Positions 18,193-27,364 of a stretch of DNA of 64,000 nucleotides are shown in pieces. Made by a program: the position numbers and the translations under genes. The DNA lies in the NCBI GenBank assembly GCA_947601655.1, contig CANQGG010000001.1, positions 1 through 64,000 of the forward strand, written 5' to 3'. The stretch comes from an uncultured Akkermansia sp. (GTDB lineage: Bacteria > Verrucomicrobiota > Verrucomicrobiia > Verrucomicrobiales > Akkermansiaceae). Within the stretch, counting starts at the first letter, position 1, and each line of letters starts with the position of its first letter. The notes below the pieces were generated by a model. The model was not told the origin of the DNA. It saw only the letters and a program-made list of their open reading frames with translations, and searched no databases.

Positions 18193-19206
18193 TTACTTGG
18201 TCGGGTTTTCCTCGCGCAAATCGCGGGTCATGAGTTCATGCAGAGCCTCACTCGCGGGTTTGCCCTCATAAAGAATTTCATACATAGCATCCGTAAGCGG
18301 CGTGCGTACATTCAATCGGCGAGCAAGTTGGTATGTCGAAAGAGTGTTAGGAATACCCTCCACCACCTGCCCGACGCGCTGTTGGCATTCCTCCACAGGC
18401 ACTCCCCGCGCGATGAGACGCCCCGCCGTAAGATTCCGACTATGCTCAGAATAGCAGGTTACCACCAAATCTCCCATTCCGGAAAGGCCCATGAATGTCT
18501 CCATGCGTCCTCCGCGCGCCATGCCAATTCGAGTCATCTCCGCCAAGCCACGAGTCGCCAATGCAGCTCGGGCATTGTCCCCAAGACCAAGACCGGCACA
18601 AATGCCGCTCGCAAGAGCAAAAATATTCTTAATCGCTCCGCCTAGCTGCATACTTACAATATCCGTACTCGTATAAATGCGCAGAAATGGCGTACTGAGG
18701 CGCTCTTGCACATCGGTAGCATGCTCGATGTCCTCAAATCCCACTAAAGTGAGGCTGGGCAGCTCCAACACGATATCCTCTGCATGATTCGGACCGGAAA
18801 GTACCCCCACGGGCTGTGGCAGCGTTTCGGACAGGATCTGACTCATGAGACGACACGTATCTTTCTCTATCCCCTTCGTGCAGCTCACCACGACAGCATC
18901 CGGCGCAAGTTGAACTTGCGTCGCCAGGCTGCGAGCCACACTTTGCATCACTACGCTGGGCACCACGACCACCACGAGATCTGCCCCGGAGACATCCTCC
19001 CAGTGACTCGTCACCCGCACGTGTGGCGGGAGAGGTTTTGCCCCCTGCACACGGCACAGACTCAACCGTGTTTCACGGATAATGGAAGCCTCCTCCTCAC
19101 GATATGTCCAAAGCACGACATCTTCACCGCTGTAAGCAGCTGTGAGGGCAAGGGCGGTACCCCATGCACCGCCGCCGATGATAGCAGTTTTTTTGAATTT
19201 GTGCAT
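18193..19206 (-). CDS. gpsA: Glycerol-3-phosphate dehydrogenase [NAD(P)+]
   Basis: A 337-residue cytoplasmic enzyme reducing dihydroxyacetone phosphate to sn-glycerol-3-phosphate for phospholipid synthesis. The N-terminal Rossmann motif IGGGAWGTAL is at about residues 9-18. SCTKGIE, GPNHAEDI and the C-terminal segment GLSGMGDLVVTC with HSRNLTAGRLIA are family hallmarks. Length is normal. It lies 10 bp downstream of plsY on the same strand, so the two consecutive steps of phosphatidic acid synthesis form one operon. Confidence 0.97.
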   Translation of the reverse strand: MHKFKKTAIIGGGAWGTALALTAAYSGEDVVLWTYREEEASIIRETRLSLCRVQGAKPLPPHVRVTSHWEDVSGADLVVVVVPSVVMQSVARSLATQVQLAPDAVVVSCTKGIEKDTCRLMSQILSETLPQPVGVLSGPNHAEDIVLELPSLTLVGFEDIEHATDVQERLSTPFLRIYTSTDIVSMQLGGAIKNIFALASGICAGLGLGDNARAALATRGLAEMTRIGMARGGRMETFMGLSGMGDLVVTCYSEHSRNLTAGRLIARGVPVEECQQRVGQVVEGIPNTLSTYQLARRLNVRTPLTDAMYEILYEGKPASEALHELMTRDLREENPTK

Positions 19207-19216
19207 AAAAGAAAAA

Positions 19217-19882
19217 TCAGCGACCGAAGAGGTGAACCTTGGGTTCCGTACGAGTGAGAATCCGCAGAATGTTGGTCCGATGACGCCACACGACCAGAAG
19301 CAAGATGAACCCCAACATCCCCGGCACCATCCACTCCACGGGCATCAGGTCTCCATCCGCCTTCACATAAAGCAAAATTGACGTGACCACCATAACCACC
19401 CCCGCCACCATGCTGGACAAGGAAACGTATCGCGTAAGCAACAGGGTGATTACCCATCCCAGCACCGCCCACCCCGCCACAACTGGAAATGCAGCCGCCA
19501 AACAGCCCGCCATGGTCGCAACTCCCTTTCCCCCACGAAATTTCAAAAAACAAGTAAACGTATGTCCCAGCACAAGTGCCAGCATTACTCCGAGCAACAC
19601 CCCCATCTGACCCAAACTACAGTCAACAAGATCTGCGCTTGTTCGATGTACCACCAGGTACATCGGGAGAAATCCCTTCAAAAAATCGAGAATAAAAACG
19701 GACAAGCCCCAGCGCCAGCCTAACACTCGCCATGCATTAGTAGCGCCGATATTATGAGAACCACATTGCCTCAAATCAATCCCTTTGAGGCGACCGAAAA
19801 GGTGGCCGAAAGAGATTGATCCGACGAAGTAAGCACCGAGAAGAAGAAGGACGCATTCCACCACGCTGGTCCAGTGTATCAC
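19217..19882 (-). CDS. plsY: Glycerol-3-phosphate acyltransferase PlsY
   Basis: A 221-residue integral membrane acyltransferase that uses acyl-phosphate to acylate glycerol-3-phosphate. The family motifs are visible: GSISFGHLFGRLKGIDLR near the N-terminus, GSHNIGATNAWRVLG, and FRGGKGVATMAG. About five hydrophobic segments alternate through the protein. The start is a GTG at 19882 with a GAGGGGAT ribosome site. It is cotranscribed with gpsA. Confidence 0.96.
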   Translation of the reverse strand: MIHWTSVVECVLLLLGAYFVGSISFGHLFGRLKGIDLRQCGSHNIGATNAWRVLGWRWGLSVFILDFLKGFLPMYLVVHRTSADLVDCSLGQMGVLLGVMLALVLGHTFTCFLKFRGGKGVATMAGCLAAAFPVVAGWAVLGWVITLLLTRYVSLSSMVAGVVMVVTSILLYVKADGDLMPVEWMVPGMLGFILLLVVWRHRTNILRILTRTEPKVHLFGR

Positions 19883-19956
19883 ATATCATCCCCTCTTGAC
19901 AAGCTCCAAACAAAGAAAGAAAAAGCCGATTTGCGCGGAGTTGACAAACATGAAGA

Positions 19957-19985
19957 TTGCCTTTGTGATAGATTTTGCATAGAAT
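19957..19985 (+). promoter_or_regulatory. Predicted short-leader promoter of the SurA-like gene
   Basis: TTGCCT at 19957-19962 and TAGAAT at 19980-19985 are 17 bp apart. The -10 ends 9 bp before the ATG, giving a leader of only a few bases. An alternative, TTGACA at 19941-19946 with GTGATA, would give about 18 bases of leader that include the GAGGGAAG ribosome site. Confidence 0.5.
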
Positions 19986-19994
19986 GAGGGAAGT

Positions 19995-21029
19995 ATGAAC
20001 TTGATGCAAGGGACAGGAATGACGGCGGTACTTCTGGCAGGGCTGGTAACAGCCGGGGGGCAGCTCGAAGGACAGGAGGCGGCAAAGCCTGCCACAGCTG
20101 CCGGTACGAGTCACACCGTTAACCGCATCGCTGCCACGGTGAATGGACGACCTGTCACATCCGGGGAAGTGAGAGCGCGACTTATGCCCTATTTGCGCGA
20201 GTTAATGATATTGTTCCCAAAACAGGGACCTCGCTTCACTGCAGAGCTGGTGAAGGCAAAGAAGTCGGTAATAAACGAATTAATTGATCGTGAGCTTGTT
20301 TTGAGCGAATTTGAGACACGAGGGTACATGATTCCGGAAACGGTCATCGATGAGGAGTTTAACCGTCGTGTCCTCTACCAATTCAACGGCAGAAGAGACG
20401 CCCTGCTCTCAGCCTTGCAACAGAGCGGAATGACCCTGAGCGATTACCGTGAGTCTATCCGTAAAGAAACGACTGTAGCAGCGATGCGCAGTTCACGCTA
20501 TGATCGAGGCATTCCACCCACGCCCGATGAGATCCGTGCAGAGTACAACTCTTCGAAATCAGATTACCGCGATATCACGAAGGATCGCATCACTTACGAA
20601 AAAATCTTCATTCCCTCCTCTGTTTTCGGGGAAGAAACCACTCCGGAGCAGCAATATGCACTTGCCCTGGAAGTACGCCGCAAGCTGGACGCCGGGGCTA
20701 TCTCGTTTGCTGATGCAGCAAAGACCTACTCAAGCGATATGCACGCGCAAGATGGCGGACTATGGCCTCCGATCACACGAGGGGAGCTATCGGTGGAATT
20801 TTCAAACATTATCTTCAGCCTGCAACCCGGGGAGCTGATCGGTCCCCTTTTGGATCCCGCCGGTTTCACCATTGTGCGGGTGAAAAGCAAGCAACTCGCT
20901 CCTGCTCCTCCTCTCAGCGAGGTGAAGGAAGCGGTAGATGATGCCGTCCGCCGTAAGCAAAGTGAAAAACGCTACCGAGAGTGGGTGGAACGATTGCGCG
21001 ACAAAGCTGTCATCCGCATCTTCATTTAA
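19995..21029 (+). CDS. SurA-like periplasmic peptidyl-prolyl isomerase
   Basis: A 344-residue exported chaperone/isomerase for outer-membrane protein folding. A signal peptide occupies about residues 1-25, with no lipobox cysteine. The SurA N-terminal helical domain starts at VNRIAATVNGRPVTSGEV. A parvulin (PpiC) domain lies at about residues 190-300, with FADAAKTYSSDMHAQDGGLW as its core motif. A C-terminal helix follows. It has one parvulin domain rather than the two of E. coli SurA. It is transcribed divergently from plsY-gpsA. Such a chaperone would be needed for the large autotransporter beta-barrel, which is inference. Confidence 0.88.
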   Translation: MNLMQGTGMTAVLLAGLVTAGGQLEGQEAAKPATAAGTSHTVNRIAATVNGRPVTSGEVRARLMPYLRELMILFPKQGPRFTAELVKAKKSVINELIDRELVLSEFETRGYMIPETVIDEEFNRRVLYQFNGRRDALLSALQQSGMTLSDYRESIRKETTVAAMRSSRYDRGIPPTPDEIRAEYNSSKSDYRDITKDRITYEKIFIPSSVFGEETTPEQQYALALEVRRKLDAGAISFADAAKTYSSDMHAQDGGLWPPITRGELSVEFSNIIFSLQPGELIGPLLDPAGFTIVRVKSKQLAPAPPLSEVKEAVDDAVRRKQSEKRYREWVERLRDKAVIRIFI

Positions 21030-21101
21030 TCCCCCCTGGCACGGGGCTCGCCACGTGCGCTCCTCCTTCCCAAGGCGTCGAAAGAACAAACAAAAGAACT
21101 C

Positions 21102-21299
21102 CTACGCCACGGCAGCGGTCGATTTATGCCGTTGGTACCGCTTGTGCTGCCGATACTGTAAGCGCGTCTCCTGACCACCCACTTTACGCGCAAGGGTGGG
21201 ATACACCGAAACCCTCAGCGAGGGCGCGTTCCCATTTTCGGCTGTTGTTACCAAACCGGCAGTCAGGAAAGCGATAAATGTCATGGTGATCTTCTTCAT
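21102..21299 (-). CDS. Small basic secreted peptide
   Basis: A 65-residue ORF with a clear signal peptide (MKKITMTFIAFLTAGLVTTA) and a short, very basic tail (RQHKRYQRHK). No family is recognised. GGAGG lies directly before the ATG and a good promoter is present (21306-21335). The sequence after the signal peptide would be about 45 residues. It may be a small envelope protein. It could also be a non-functional ORF. Confidence 0.5.
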   Translation of the reverse strand: MKKITMTFIAFLTAGLVTTAENGNAPSLRVSVYPTLARKVGGQETRLQYRQHKRYQRHKSTAAVA

Positions 21300-21305
21300 G
21301 CCTCC

Positions 21306-21335
21306 AGTATAGTGCGCCGATCATATATTAGTCAA
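21306..21335 (-). promoter_or_regulatory. Predicted short-leader promoter
   Basis: On the minus strand TTGACT (21330-21335) and TATACT (21306-21311) are 18 bp apart. The -10 ends 6 bp before the ATG of the small secreted peptide, so the transcript would be almost leaderless. The non-coding stretch 21336-21550 shows nothing else clear. Confidence 0.5.
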
Positions 21336-21550
21336 ATCTAATGTGCAGTGCAAACGTATTTGAGAGAGGTTCGTCAACAGGGAAAATTCTTTTCCTGACT
21401 GATATCATGGTTGATACACATCAAAAATCATGACGACAAGCGCTCATCATGATGAGGGCTCTCAAGAAGTCCCCGCATACGTTTACAATTTGAAAAAAAT
21501 GCTTAACACGCACATTATCAGTTCATCGTACAGCATCCATCGCCCATAGG

Positions 21551-21571
21551 CAAACGCATTTCAAATGCGAT
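21551..21571. repeat. Palindromic intergenic repeat copy overlapping a stop codon
   Basis: CAAACGCATTTCAAATGCGAT contains the perfect palindrome GCATTTGAAATGC. It covers the stop codon of the PutA-like gene, so it could form a hairpin at the end of that message. It belongs to the family described under findings. Confidence 0.65.
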
Positions 21572-24500
21572 CGTCCTGACCTATAACACTGTTTTTTGGC
21601 GTAATACGCACACGCTGCTCCATGTGATAAAGAAGCTCAATGCGCGCATTGGCCAGCACAGGAGCTGTGATAAGCCGCACCCCATGAATAGCAGCCCGCC
21701 GAATGGTCTGAGGAGTTGCGGAGGGATCTCGCACCAACACACCCCGTTTGGCAATATCCGGGAATGTTGCTTCATACTCCTCGCGCTTCGATATACTCAG
21801 GGGTACTCCCCAGCGATCCGCGAAAGTTTGCACCCACGGTCTCGCCGATGCTACGCTGATTTCCAGCATACCTCGAGTCTGCATAATCGCCATGAGCAAA
21901 ATAGCCACATCCACATCGCTCATATTTTTCTCCACTCGCAAAATCTCCCGCACAGGAAAATAACGCAGCTCCGCCTGCATTCCGTCAACCATCGGCAGTT
22001 TCTCCCCGTCGCTGAAATGTTTTTCCCACCAGTAGGAAATAGAATCTGCCGCCGAAGAAAGTCGCATCACATCGTCACTCCCCGATAGGGAGGGCAACAT
22101 ATCTTTGGGGTCAAAGAGAAGTTTCCTGCGTGCACTCCGCATTCCGGGACGTCTCTCTTCCCTCCAACGGTTAATAACGATGGCAGTGTCCGTCGTACCG
22201 AGCATCGTACCGTTAGCTCCGCGCAATCCTGCGCTCCATGCAGGCTGCGGCAAGGCGCCGGAGCGGAATGTCGGAAAACAATTCACCGCCACCCAACGGC
22301 AGTCCACCACCTCCTCCCAATGAGCTATTTCCGCAGCATCCTTCGAACAGATGATGGCCCTGCTTCCTCGCGCCAGGCGCCGTTGCAAGCTCGCCGCCTC
22401 CTCGCAACTCTCCACGCGTACAAGTCCGATGATAGGCAGCTTCTGTCCATGAGCAGGTATCTCCCGATGGGCCTCGGCACGGGCGCAAAGGCCGGCACTC
22501 CACAGCAATCCATTGCGGTCTGCCGCATGTGGCAGCACCCACCAATCCTCCTCATCACCCGGCGGCTCATCCAGCAGACGTCTCTGCGCCTCGGTAAGGG
22601 GTGCAGCGAGGGGACCGAGTCGCGCACTTTGCAAATGCGTAGGTTGAGCCTGTGGAAGCGACACAGCATCCTTCATGGCCGCACGTACGGCCGGATTATC
22701 GTAGAGTGAAGCGTGTAAAAAGATGAGATGGGGAGCATCCGAGCTTTGCCCGCTCCGCCTCAAACTCGCTTGCACCAACTCCGGCACGGCTTTCTGCCAA
22801 TCAGAACTTTCGGCCAAATAGACACTCGGACCATATTCCGGTCCGTATAACACGGAACTATCTGGAGCAAGGGATGCATTCTGCTGAGCCTGCTCCATTG
22901 TGCCCCGACACAGCACGAGATTCACCCTCTCATCTGTCATGAGCCGTTGAACTATCTCCCTTCCCCCACAGGGCAGACACATTACACGAATGCCTGCCTT
23001 GTTCAAAAGTTCGGTAAATCTCGTGCCTAGCAGTGTCGTACATGCAGCCGGCTTGTAAATGATTACCCCTCCGGCCATCCAGGCCGTTGCAATGGCCCGA
23101 GCAGCTTCCGAGAGAGGGTGCGCCTCCCCGCAGGATACCACGACAACTCCTACCGCCTCCCTTTCTGCGCCGTCCTTCAACTTCTCCCATTCCTCAGCTC
23201 TATTGCCAGCGTAAAGCAAAGCATCCCGCGCATCGCGCAGCTCACATACGGCCTCCCGAATGGTGCATCCCGCATCACGCACCAGTAAAGCCACCCATTC
23301 TGCATCCTCTTTGCGGAGTTCGGAAGCGACTTTCCTCAGTGATTTGAATTTTTCAGTCAAATCTCCGTCAAATGATTCTTCCTGCAGCATCTTCTGCGCT
23401 ATCCGCAGAGTTTCATTCACAGCAGCATAATCTGCTCCTTGATAGCGGTAGGCCTCCACCCCCGGAGCAATAAGCGAGCGGCGAATACAGGTAAGCGGAC
23501 TCTCCATACCCACACCGCCCGGAGCCAATGGTAACGGCTCAACAAGACGCTCCTGCTCCTCCGCTGCCGCAGCGTAGTAGGATTCCACCTCAGCACGTAC
23601 CAGTAAACTTCCCAAATGTCCCGCCTTCCCTCCAGGATTCTCCGCCTTCCTCCCCCCCCCTAGAGCCTTCGAATAAATACCATCTGCCACGCGCAATGGA
23701 CGCGCCATGACATCCCAATCTATCGCATTTGCGGATGAAGAAAATGCCTGCCGTAAATAGCTGTCTTCTCCCTGCTGAGCCATTTCATCAATGGTGCGCA
23801 TCAGATAACGTTCAAACAGTTCTTCCCTCTCCCCCCCTGTAATCCATGGAGCAATCAGCTCCACATCACTCCCCAGCACGCCGGCCACACGTCCCAGACT
23901 GTTCCCCGTTCCATACTCAAGGGCGAGTGGAGCATTTCCCTCCCGCCCACTACGCACCCAACTCAGCATTGCGTAACACGCGTAAACCGGATTCTGCGTG
24001 CGCACCACAGGAGATATCGCTTTCACGGGGCACTCCATTGCCGCCCGTATCAGCCGCGCATACCCGACCGCAGTCTCATCTCCGGGAGCATACACCGCTA
24101 GGCCGTCCCCGTAGACCTCAGCGCAAATATCATCCTCTTCCCGGTAACTCTCTGCGACGAGATGCACTCGAAGCGGGGCCACTCCGGAGCGCACGCGTTT
24201 CTCCGCCCATTCAGCCAGCTCGCGCAAAAATACCTGACTCGCTGGCAAATGTCCTGCGAGTTCCACCTCTACCGGTTGCTGTTTTCCGGACTCAGAAAAA
24301 GCATCCGCCACATTACGCACAGAAGCTAAAACAATGGCTTGAAGATCACTACGACTGCTCCGCACAAGCACCCTGCTCCCCACCGCCTCAGCCGCTGTCG
24401 CGATTTCATTCAAACGCTCGCTGAGGATCCTGATGCTATCTTCCGGAGAAGCGACATCGCATACGGGACAAAGCTTTTCTGCTTCAATCACAAATCCCGC

Positions 24501-25073
24501 TCCTGGTTCTTCCTTCGGAACACGGAGAAGAACCTGCCGATACAACTCGGCCCCTTTTTCTCCACAGACATTTAATCCCATCGGACTGAGCATCAGTTGC
24601 AGACCGCTTTTTCTAAATACCGTCGCCTGATGCCCGGCCTTATCCTTTTCCTTGTCGAAGACCAGCCCTCCCAATGTCGCATAAAAAACCCGCCTTACCT
24701 CACGCAGCGCCGCCTCTTGCATCCCACGCGGAGCCATAAGCGCCGCCTTGATACGCAAGCGTCCGGCAGAACTGAAGAGGGTCGGAATCCCCCCGTGAGC
24801 AGCCACGATGGAGCGCAAATTCGTCATCGCCTTATCTGCCTGGCCTACGAAAAGCACCTGCCGACACAATGCCACCACAAAGTCCCGCTCCTCCCTCTGC
24901 CCCGCCAGACGACTCAAAGCGCAGAGGAGACTGCGCTCCTCTGCGCGAGAACGCCCTAGCGCCATCGCATGCAGCGCCTTCGCCATGGCAGTTGCCTTCT
25001 GCACCAGCACCTGCTCACTCCAACCTTTGTCTCGTGCATCCTTCAGATACGAGCAGATTTCATTTTCCCCCAT
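21561..25073 (-). CDS. PutA-like proline dehydrogenase/P5C dehydrogenase family protein, aldehyde dehydrogenase site lost
   Basis: A 1170-residue protein with the layout of bifunctional PutA: a helical N-terminal region, a (beta/alpha)8 proline-dehydrogenase-like part (about 190-490), an aldehyde dehydrogenase part (about 530-1000), and the PutA-type C-terminus (APVLANARIELLYHMEQ). PutA oxidises proline to glutamate. Here the aldehyde dehydrogenase motif GQKCSA reads GQSSDA, so the catalytic cysteine is Ser778. In the proline site the usual YLVRR pair reads YLMRT, and the VKGAYWD-type strand reads VAESYREED. The frame is intact over 3.5 kb, so the gene is maintained. It is either a divergent enzyme or a non-catalytic relative. 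It has its own divergent promoter. Confidence 0.75.
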   Translation of the reverse strand: MGENEICSYLKDARDKGWSEQVLVQKATAMAKALHAMALGRSRAEERSLLCALSRLAGQREERDFVVALCRQVLFVGQADKAMTNLRSIVAAHGGIPTLFSSAGRLRIKAALMAPRGMQEAALREVRRVFYATLGGLVFDKEKDKAGHQATVFRKSGLQLMLSPMGLNVCGEKGAELYRQVLLRVPKEEPGAGFVIEAEKLCPVCDVASPEDSIRILSERLNEIATAAEAVGSRVLVRSSRSDLQAIVLASVRNVADAFSESGKQQPVEVELAGHLPASQVFLRELAEWAEKRVRSGVAPLRVHLVAESYREEDDICAEVYGDGLAVYAPGDETAVGYARLIRAAMECPVKAISPVVRTQNPVYACYAMLSWVRSGREGNAPLALEYGTGNSLGRVAGVLGSDVELIAPWITGGEREELFERYLMRTIDEMAQQGEDSYLRQAFSSSANAIDWDVMARPLRVADGIYSKALGGGRKAENPGGKAGHLGSLLVRAEVESYYAAAAEEQERLVEPLPLAPGGVGMESPLTCIRRSLIAPGVEAYRYQGADYAAVNETLRIAQKMLQEESFDGDLTEKFKSLRKVASELRKEDAEWVALLVRDAGCTIREAVCELRDARDALLYAGNRAEEWEKLKDGAEREAVGVVVVSCGEAHPLSEAARAIATAWMAGGVIIYKPAACTTLLGTRFTELLNKAGIRVMCLPCGGREIVQRLMTDERVNLVLCRGTMEQAQQNASLAPDSSVLYGPEYGPSVYLAESSDWQKAVPELVQASLRRSGQSSDAPHLIFLHASLYDNPAVRAAMKDAVSLPQAQPTHLQSARLGPLAAPLTEAQRRLLDEPPGDEEDWWVLPHAADRNGLLWSAGLCARAEAHREIPAHGQKLPIIGLVRVESCEEAASLQRRLARGSRAIICSKDAAEIAHWEEVVDCRWVAVNCFPTFRSGALPQPAWSAGLRGANGTMLGTTDTAIVINRWREERRPGMRSARRKLLFDPKDMLPSLSGSDDVMRLSSAADSISYWWEKHFSDGEKLPMVDGMQAELRYFPVREILRVEKNMSDVDVAILLMAIMQTRGMLEISVASARPWVQTFADRWGVPLSISKREEYEATFPDIAKRGVLVRDPSATPQTIRRAAIHGVRLITAPVLANARIELLYHMEQRVRITPKNSVIGQDDRI

Positions 25074-25081
25074 GTCGCTCT

Positions 25082-25110
25082 ATTCTAGCCCCTGAGGTAT
25101 GGGCTTGCAA
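25082..25110 (-). promoter_or_regulatory. Predicted leaderless promoter of the PutA-like gene
   Basis: On the minus strand TTGCAA (25105-25110) and TAGAAT (25082-25087) are separated by exactly 17 bp. The -10 ends 8 bp before the ATG at 25073, so transcription should begin at or next to the start codon. Confidence 0.6.
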
Positions 25111-25124
25111 GTGCAAAATTCTCA

Positions 25125-25154
25125 TTGACTCCCTCCCTCTTCTCATGGTAGAAT
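25125..25154 (+). promoter_or_regulatory. Predicted promoter of nfeD-flotillin
   Basis: TTGACT (25125-25130) and TAGAAT (25149-25154) are 18 bp apart. The -10 partly overlaps an in-frame ATG at 25145, which selects the ATG at 25172 as the translation start. It lies back to back with the PutA-like promoter. Confidence 0.6.
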
Positions 25155-25171
25155 TTTTCCATCTTCTTTCC

Positions 25172-25795
25172 ATGGACACCATCATCTCAATTTTTGAGCG
25201 GGTCATGAGTCTGCTGCGTGCCGCTCAGTTGATGCCGGACTTTGCATCGGCGCGTGGTGTCTTTTGCGCTATCGCGTGGTTTGCTACGATTCTCTCCCTT
25301 ATCAGCCTCGTGCTTGCTCTCTTTGCAGATTTCGGAGGTGACGCCGATGCGGACCTTCCGGGAGATGCAGCGGATGGTGGTACGGGTTCCCTCTCCGTAC
25401 GTGCTGTGATCGCATTCCTTCTCGGTCTCGGTTGGGGCGGCTTCGTAGCAACACAGTGGGGGCTTTCTACGTTCCCTTCTCTGTGTGTAGGCATTCTCCT
25501 CGGGCTGGTGCTTTTCTTCATCGTTGCAGTGCTCATGCGCCTCATCTACAGCATGAAATCAGACGGCACCCTGAAGTACTCCGATCTCATCGGCTTGCAA
25601 GGCACGGTATACGTGACAATCCCTCCGCATGGCGAACCCGGAGGTCAGGTTCAGGTCGCACACCCGGGACAGCTTGTCACTATGCCTGCTATCCAACATG
25701 GGGATTCCCCTCTGTCCGCGCAATCTTCCATCATCGTCGTTGAGGCTACCCCGCAGCGGCTCGTTGTTCGCCCTGCGGATTTCCCTTCTTCCTGA
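25172..25795 (+). CDS. NfeD-like membrane protein
   Basis: A 207-residue protein with three hydrophobic segments (about residues 30-50, 73-95, 98-122) followed by a C-terminal NfeD OB-fold domain of about 80 residues (SDLIGLQGTVYVTIPPHGEP onward). NfeD proteins partner with SPFH/flotillin proteins in membrane microdomains. The flotillin gene follows 27 bp downstream in the same direction. The start at 25172 was chosen because upstream in-frame ATGs lie within the predicted promoter. An acidic loop (DFGGDADADLPGD) separates the first two membrane segments. Confidence 0.85.
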   Translation: MDTIISIFERVMSLLRAAQLMPDFASARGVFCAIAWFATILSLISLVLALFADFGGDADADLPGDAADGGTGSLSVRAVIAFLLGLGWGGFVATQWGLSTFPSLCVGILLGLVLFFIVAVLMRLIYSMKSDGTLKYSDLIGLQGTVYVTIPPHGEPGGQVQVAHPGQLVTMPAIQHGDSPLSAQSSIIVVEATPQRLVVRPADFPSS

Positions 25796-25822
25796 TTTTT
25801 TCCACCTACATCCTTCATTTTC

Positions 25823-27352
25823 ATGAATATTTCCTTCCCCATCGCACAGTTGGCCGTGGAAGTTGACGAATCTTCTTCGGCTATTATCGCTATTATCGCT
25901 ATCATTCTTTTCCTCCTCGGTACTGCGGCGCTGCTTTTCAGCCGCTACAAAATGTGCCCGTCGGATAAGATTCTCATCGTCTACGGCAATGTAGGCGCTG
26001 GACGCTCGGCTAAGTGCATTCATGGCGGCGCCACTTTTGTGATGCCTATCATCCAGAGTTGCGCTTTCATGGATCTCAATCCCATCAACATCGATGTCCC
26101 GCTGAAAGGAGCCCTCTCCAGCCAGAATATCCGCGTGGACGTTCCCTCCTCCTTCATCGTGGGTATCAGCACTCAGCCGGAAATCATGCAGAACGCCGCA
26201 AGCCGCCTGCTCGGTCGTTCCCGCGAAGACATCCGTGACCTCGCCTCGGAAATCATCATGGGACAAATGCGCGTGGTGATCGCTTCCCTCACGATTGAGG
26301 AGATTAATGCCGACCGCGAGAAACTCATCAAGGGCATCACCGGAGGCGTGGATGTGGAGCTGCACAAGGTCGGTCTCTACCTCATCAACGCCAATATCAC
26401 GGATATCCGTGACGCTTCCGGCTACATCGCCGCCCTGGGTCAGGAAGCTGCCGCCCGCGCTATCAACGATGCCATGATTAAGGTGGCAGAGGAGACCCGC
26501 CGCGGAGAGATCGGTAAGGCAGAAGCTCTGCGTGACCAGACGATTCAGGTCGCTCTTGCCAATGCCGCCGCCGTGGAAGGTAACAACGAAGCCGAGATGA
26601 AGGTGGCGGATTCCAACGCAAAACTGAAAGTGCGCCAGGCAGAGGCGCGCCGCATCGCGCTCGTTGCCGAGCGTGAGCAGGCTGCCAAGGCGGAGGAGGC
26701 CGGCTACATTGCCAACCGTGAGGCGGAAATGAAACGCGCCGAACTCGAGCGCGCCACCCAAACCGCAAACGAGATTGTTTCCGCTGAAATTCTCAAGCGC
26801 AAACAGGAGATTGCCGCCGAAGCGGCTGCCGCCGTACGCGTGAAGGAAGAGCAAGGCAAGGCAGATGCCCTCGTGATTGCCAAGGAGGCCGAGGGTAACG
26901 CCGCCATCAAGCTCGCCAAAGGTGAGGCAGATGCCCTTCTTCTCAAAAAGAAGGCGGAAGGTGAGGGCTTGCAAATGGTCGGTCAGGGGCAGGCCGCCGC
27001 TATCCAGGCTGCTCTGGAAGCTAAGGCCAATGGTTTTCGCCGTATCGTCGAAGCCGCAGGCGATGCCCAGGCTGCTTCCGGGCTGCTCGTCACAGAACAA
27101 CTCCCGAAGATCGTCGAAACCCAGGCTTCTGCCGTTCGTGGGCTCTCCTTCGACAAGGTGGTTGTCATGGGTGGCGGCGATTCCCAATCCGGTTCTATCG
27201 GCAATTTTGTGCAAAATCTTGTGACGCGCACGCTGCCGCTGCATGAGCTCGCTTCATCTGTCGGCTTGGAGCTCCCTGCTTACCTCGGGAAAAAGGCCCC
27301 TTCCGACGCCGCTCCTACCGAATCAAAACCTGCTTCGACACGAAAAGCATGA
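25823..27352 (+). CDS. Flotillin-like SPFH protein
   Basis: A 509-residue membrane-microdomain scaffold. One N-terminal transmembrane segment (about residues 20-40, IIAIIAIILFLLG) is followed by an SPFH/PHB domain (about 45-230, with ILIVYGNVGAG and SREDIRDLASEIIMGQMR). A long Ala/Glu-rich coiled-coil (about 230-400, with repeated EAE/KAE) and a C-terminal oligomerisation tail complete it. This matches FloT/YuaG-type flotillins. It is cotranscribed with the NfeD-like gene, the usual pairing. Confidence 0.94.
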   Translation: MNISFPIAQLAVEVDESSSAIIAIIAIILFLLGTAALLFSRYKMCPSDKILIVYGNVGAGRSAKCIHGGATFVMPIIQSCAFMDLNPINIDVPLKGALSSQNIRVDVPSSFIVGISTQPEIMQNAASRLLGRSREDIRDLASEIIMGQMRVVIASLTIEEINADREKLIKGITGGVDVELHKVGLYLINANITDIRDASGYIAALGQEAAARAINDAMIKVAEETRRGEIGKAEALRDQTIQVALANAAAVEGNNEAEMKVADSNAKLKVRQAEARRIALVAEREQAAKAEEAGYIANREAEMKRAELERATQTANEIVSAEILKRKQEIAAEAAAAVRVKEEQGKADALVIAKEAEGNAAIKLAKGEADALLLKKKAEGEGLQMVGQGQAAAIQAALEAKANGFRRIVEAAGDAQAASGLLVTEQLPKIVETQASAVRGLSFDKVVVMGGGDSQSGSIGNFVQNLVTRTLPLHELASSVGLELPAYLGKKAPSDAAPTESKPASTRKA

Positions 27353-27364
27353 AGTGAGAGATCC

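Noticed and set aside
25559..27244. A 561-residue minus-strand open frame opposite the flotillin gene
   Set aside because: It mirrors the Ala/Glu-rich coiled-coil of flotillin. No start signal or domain was seen.
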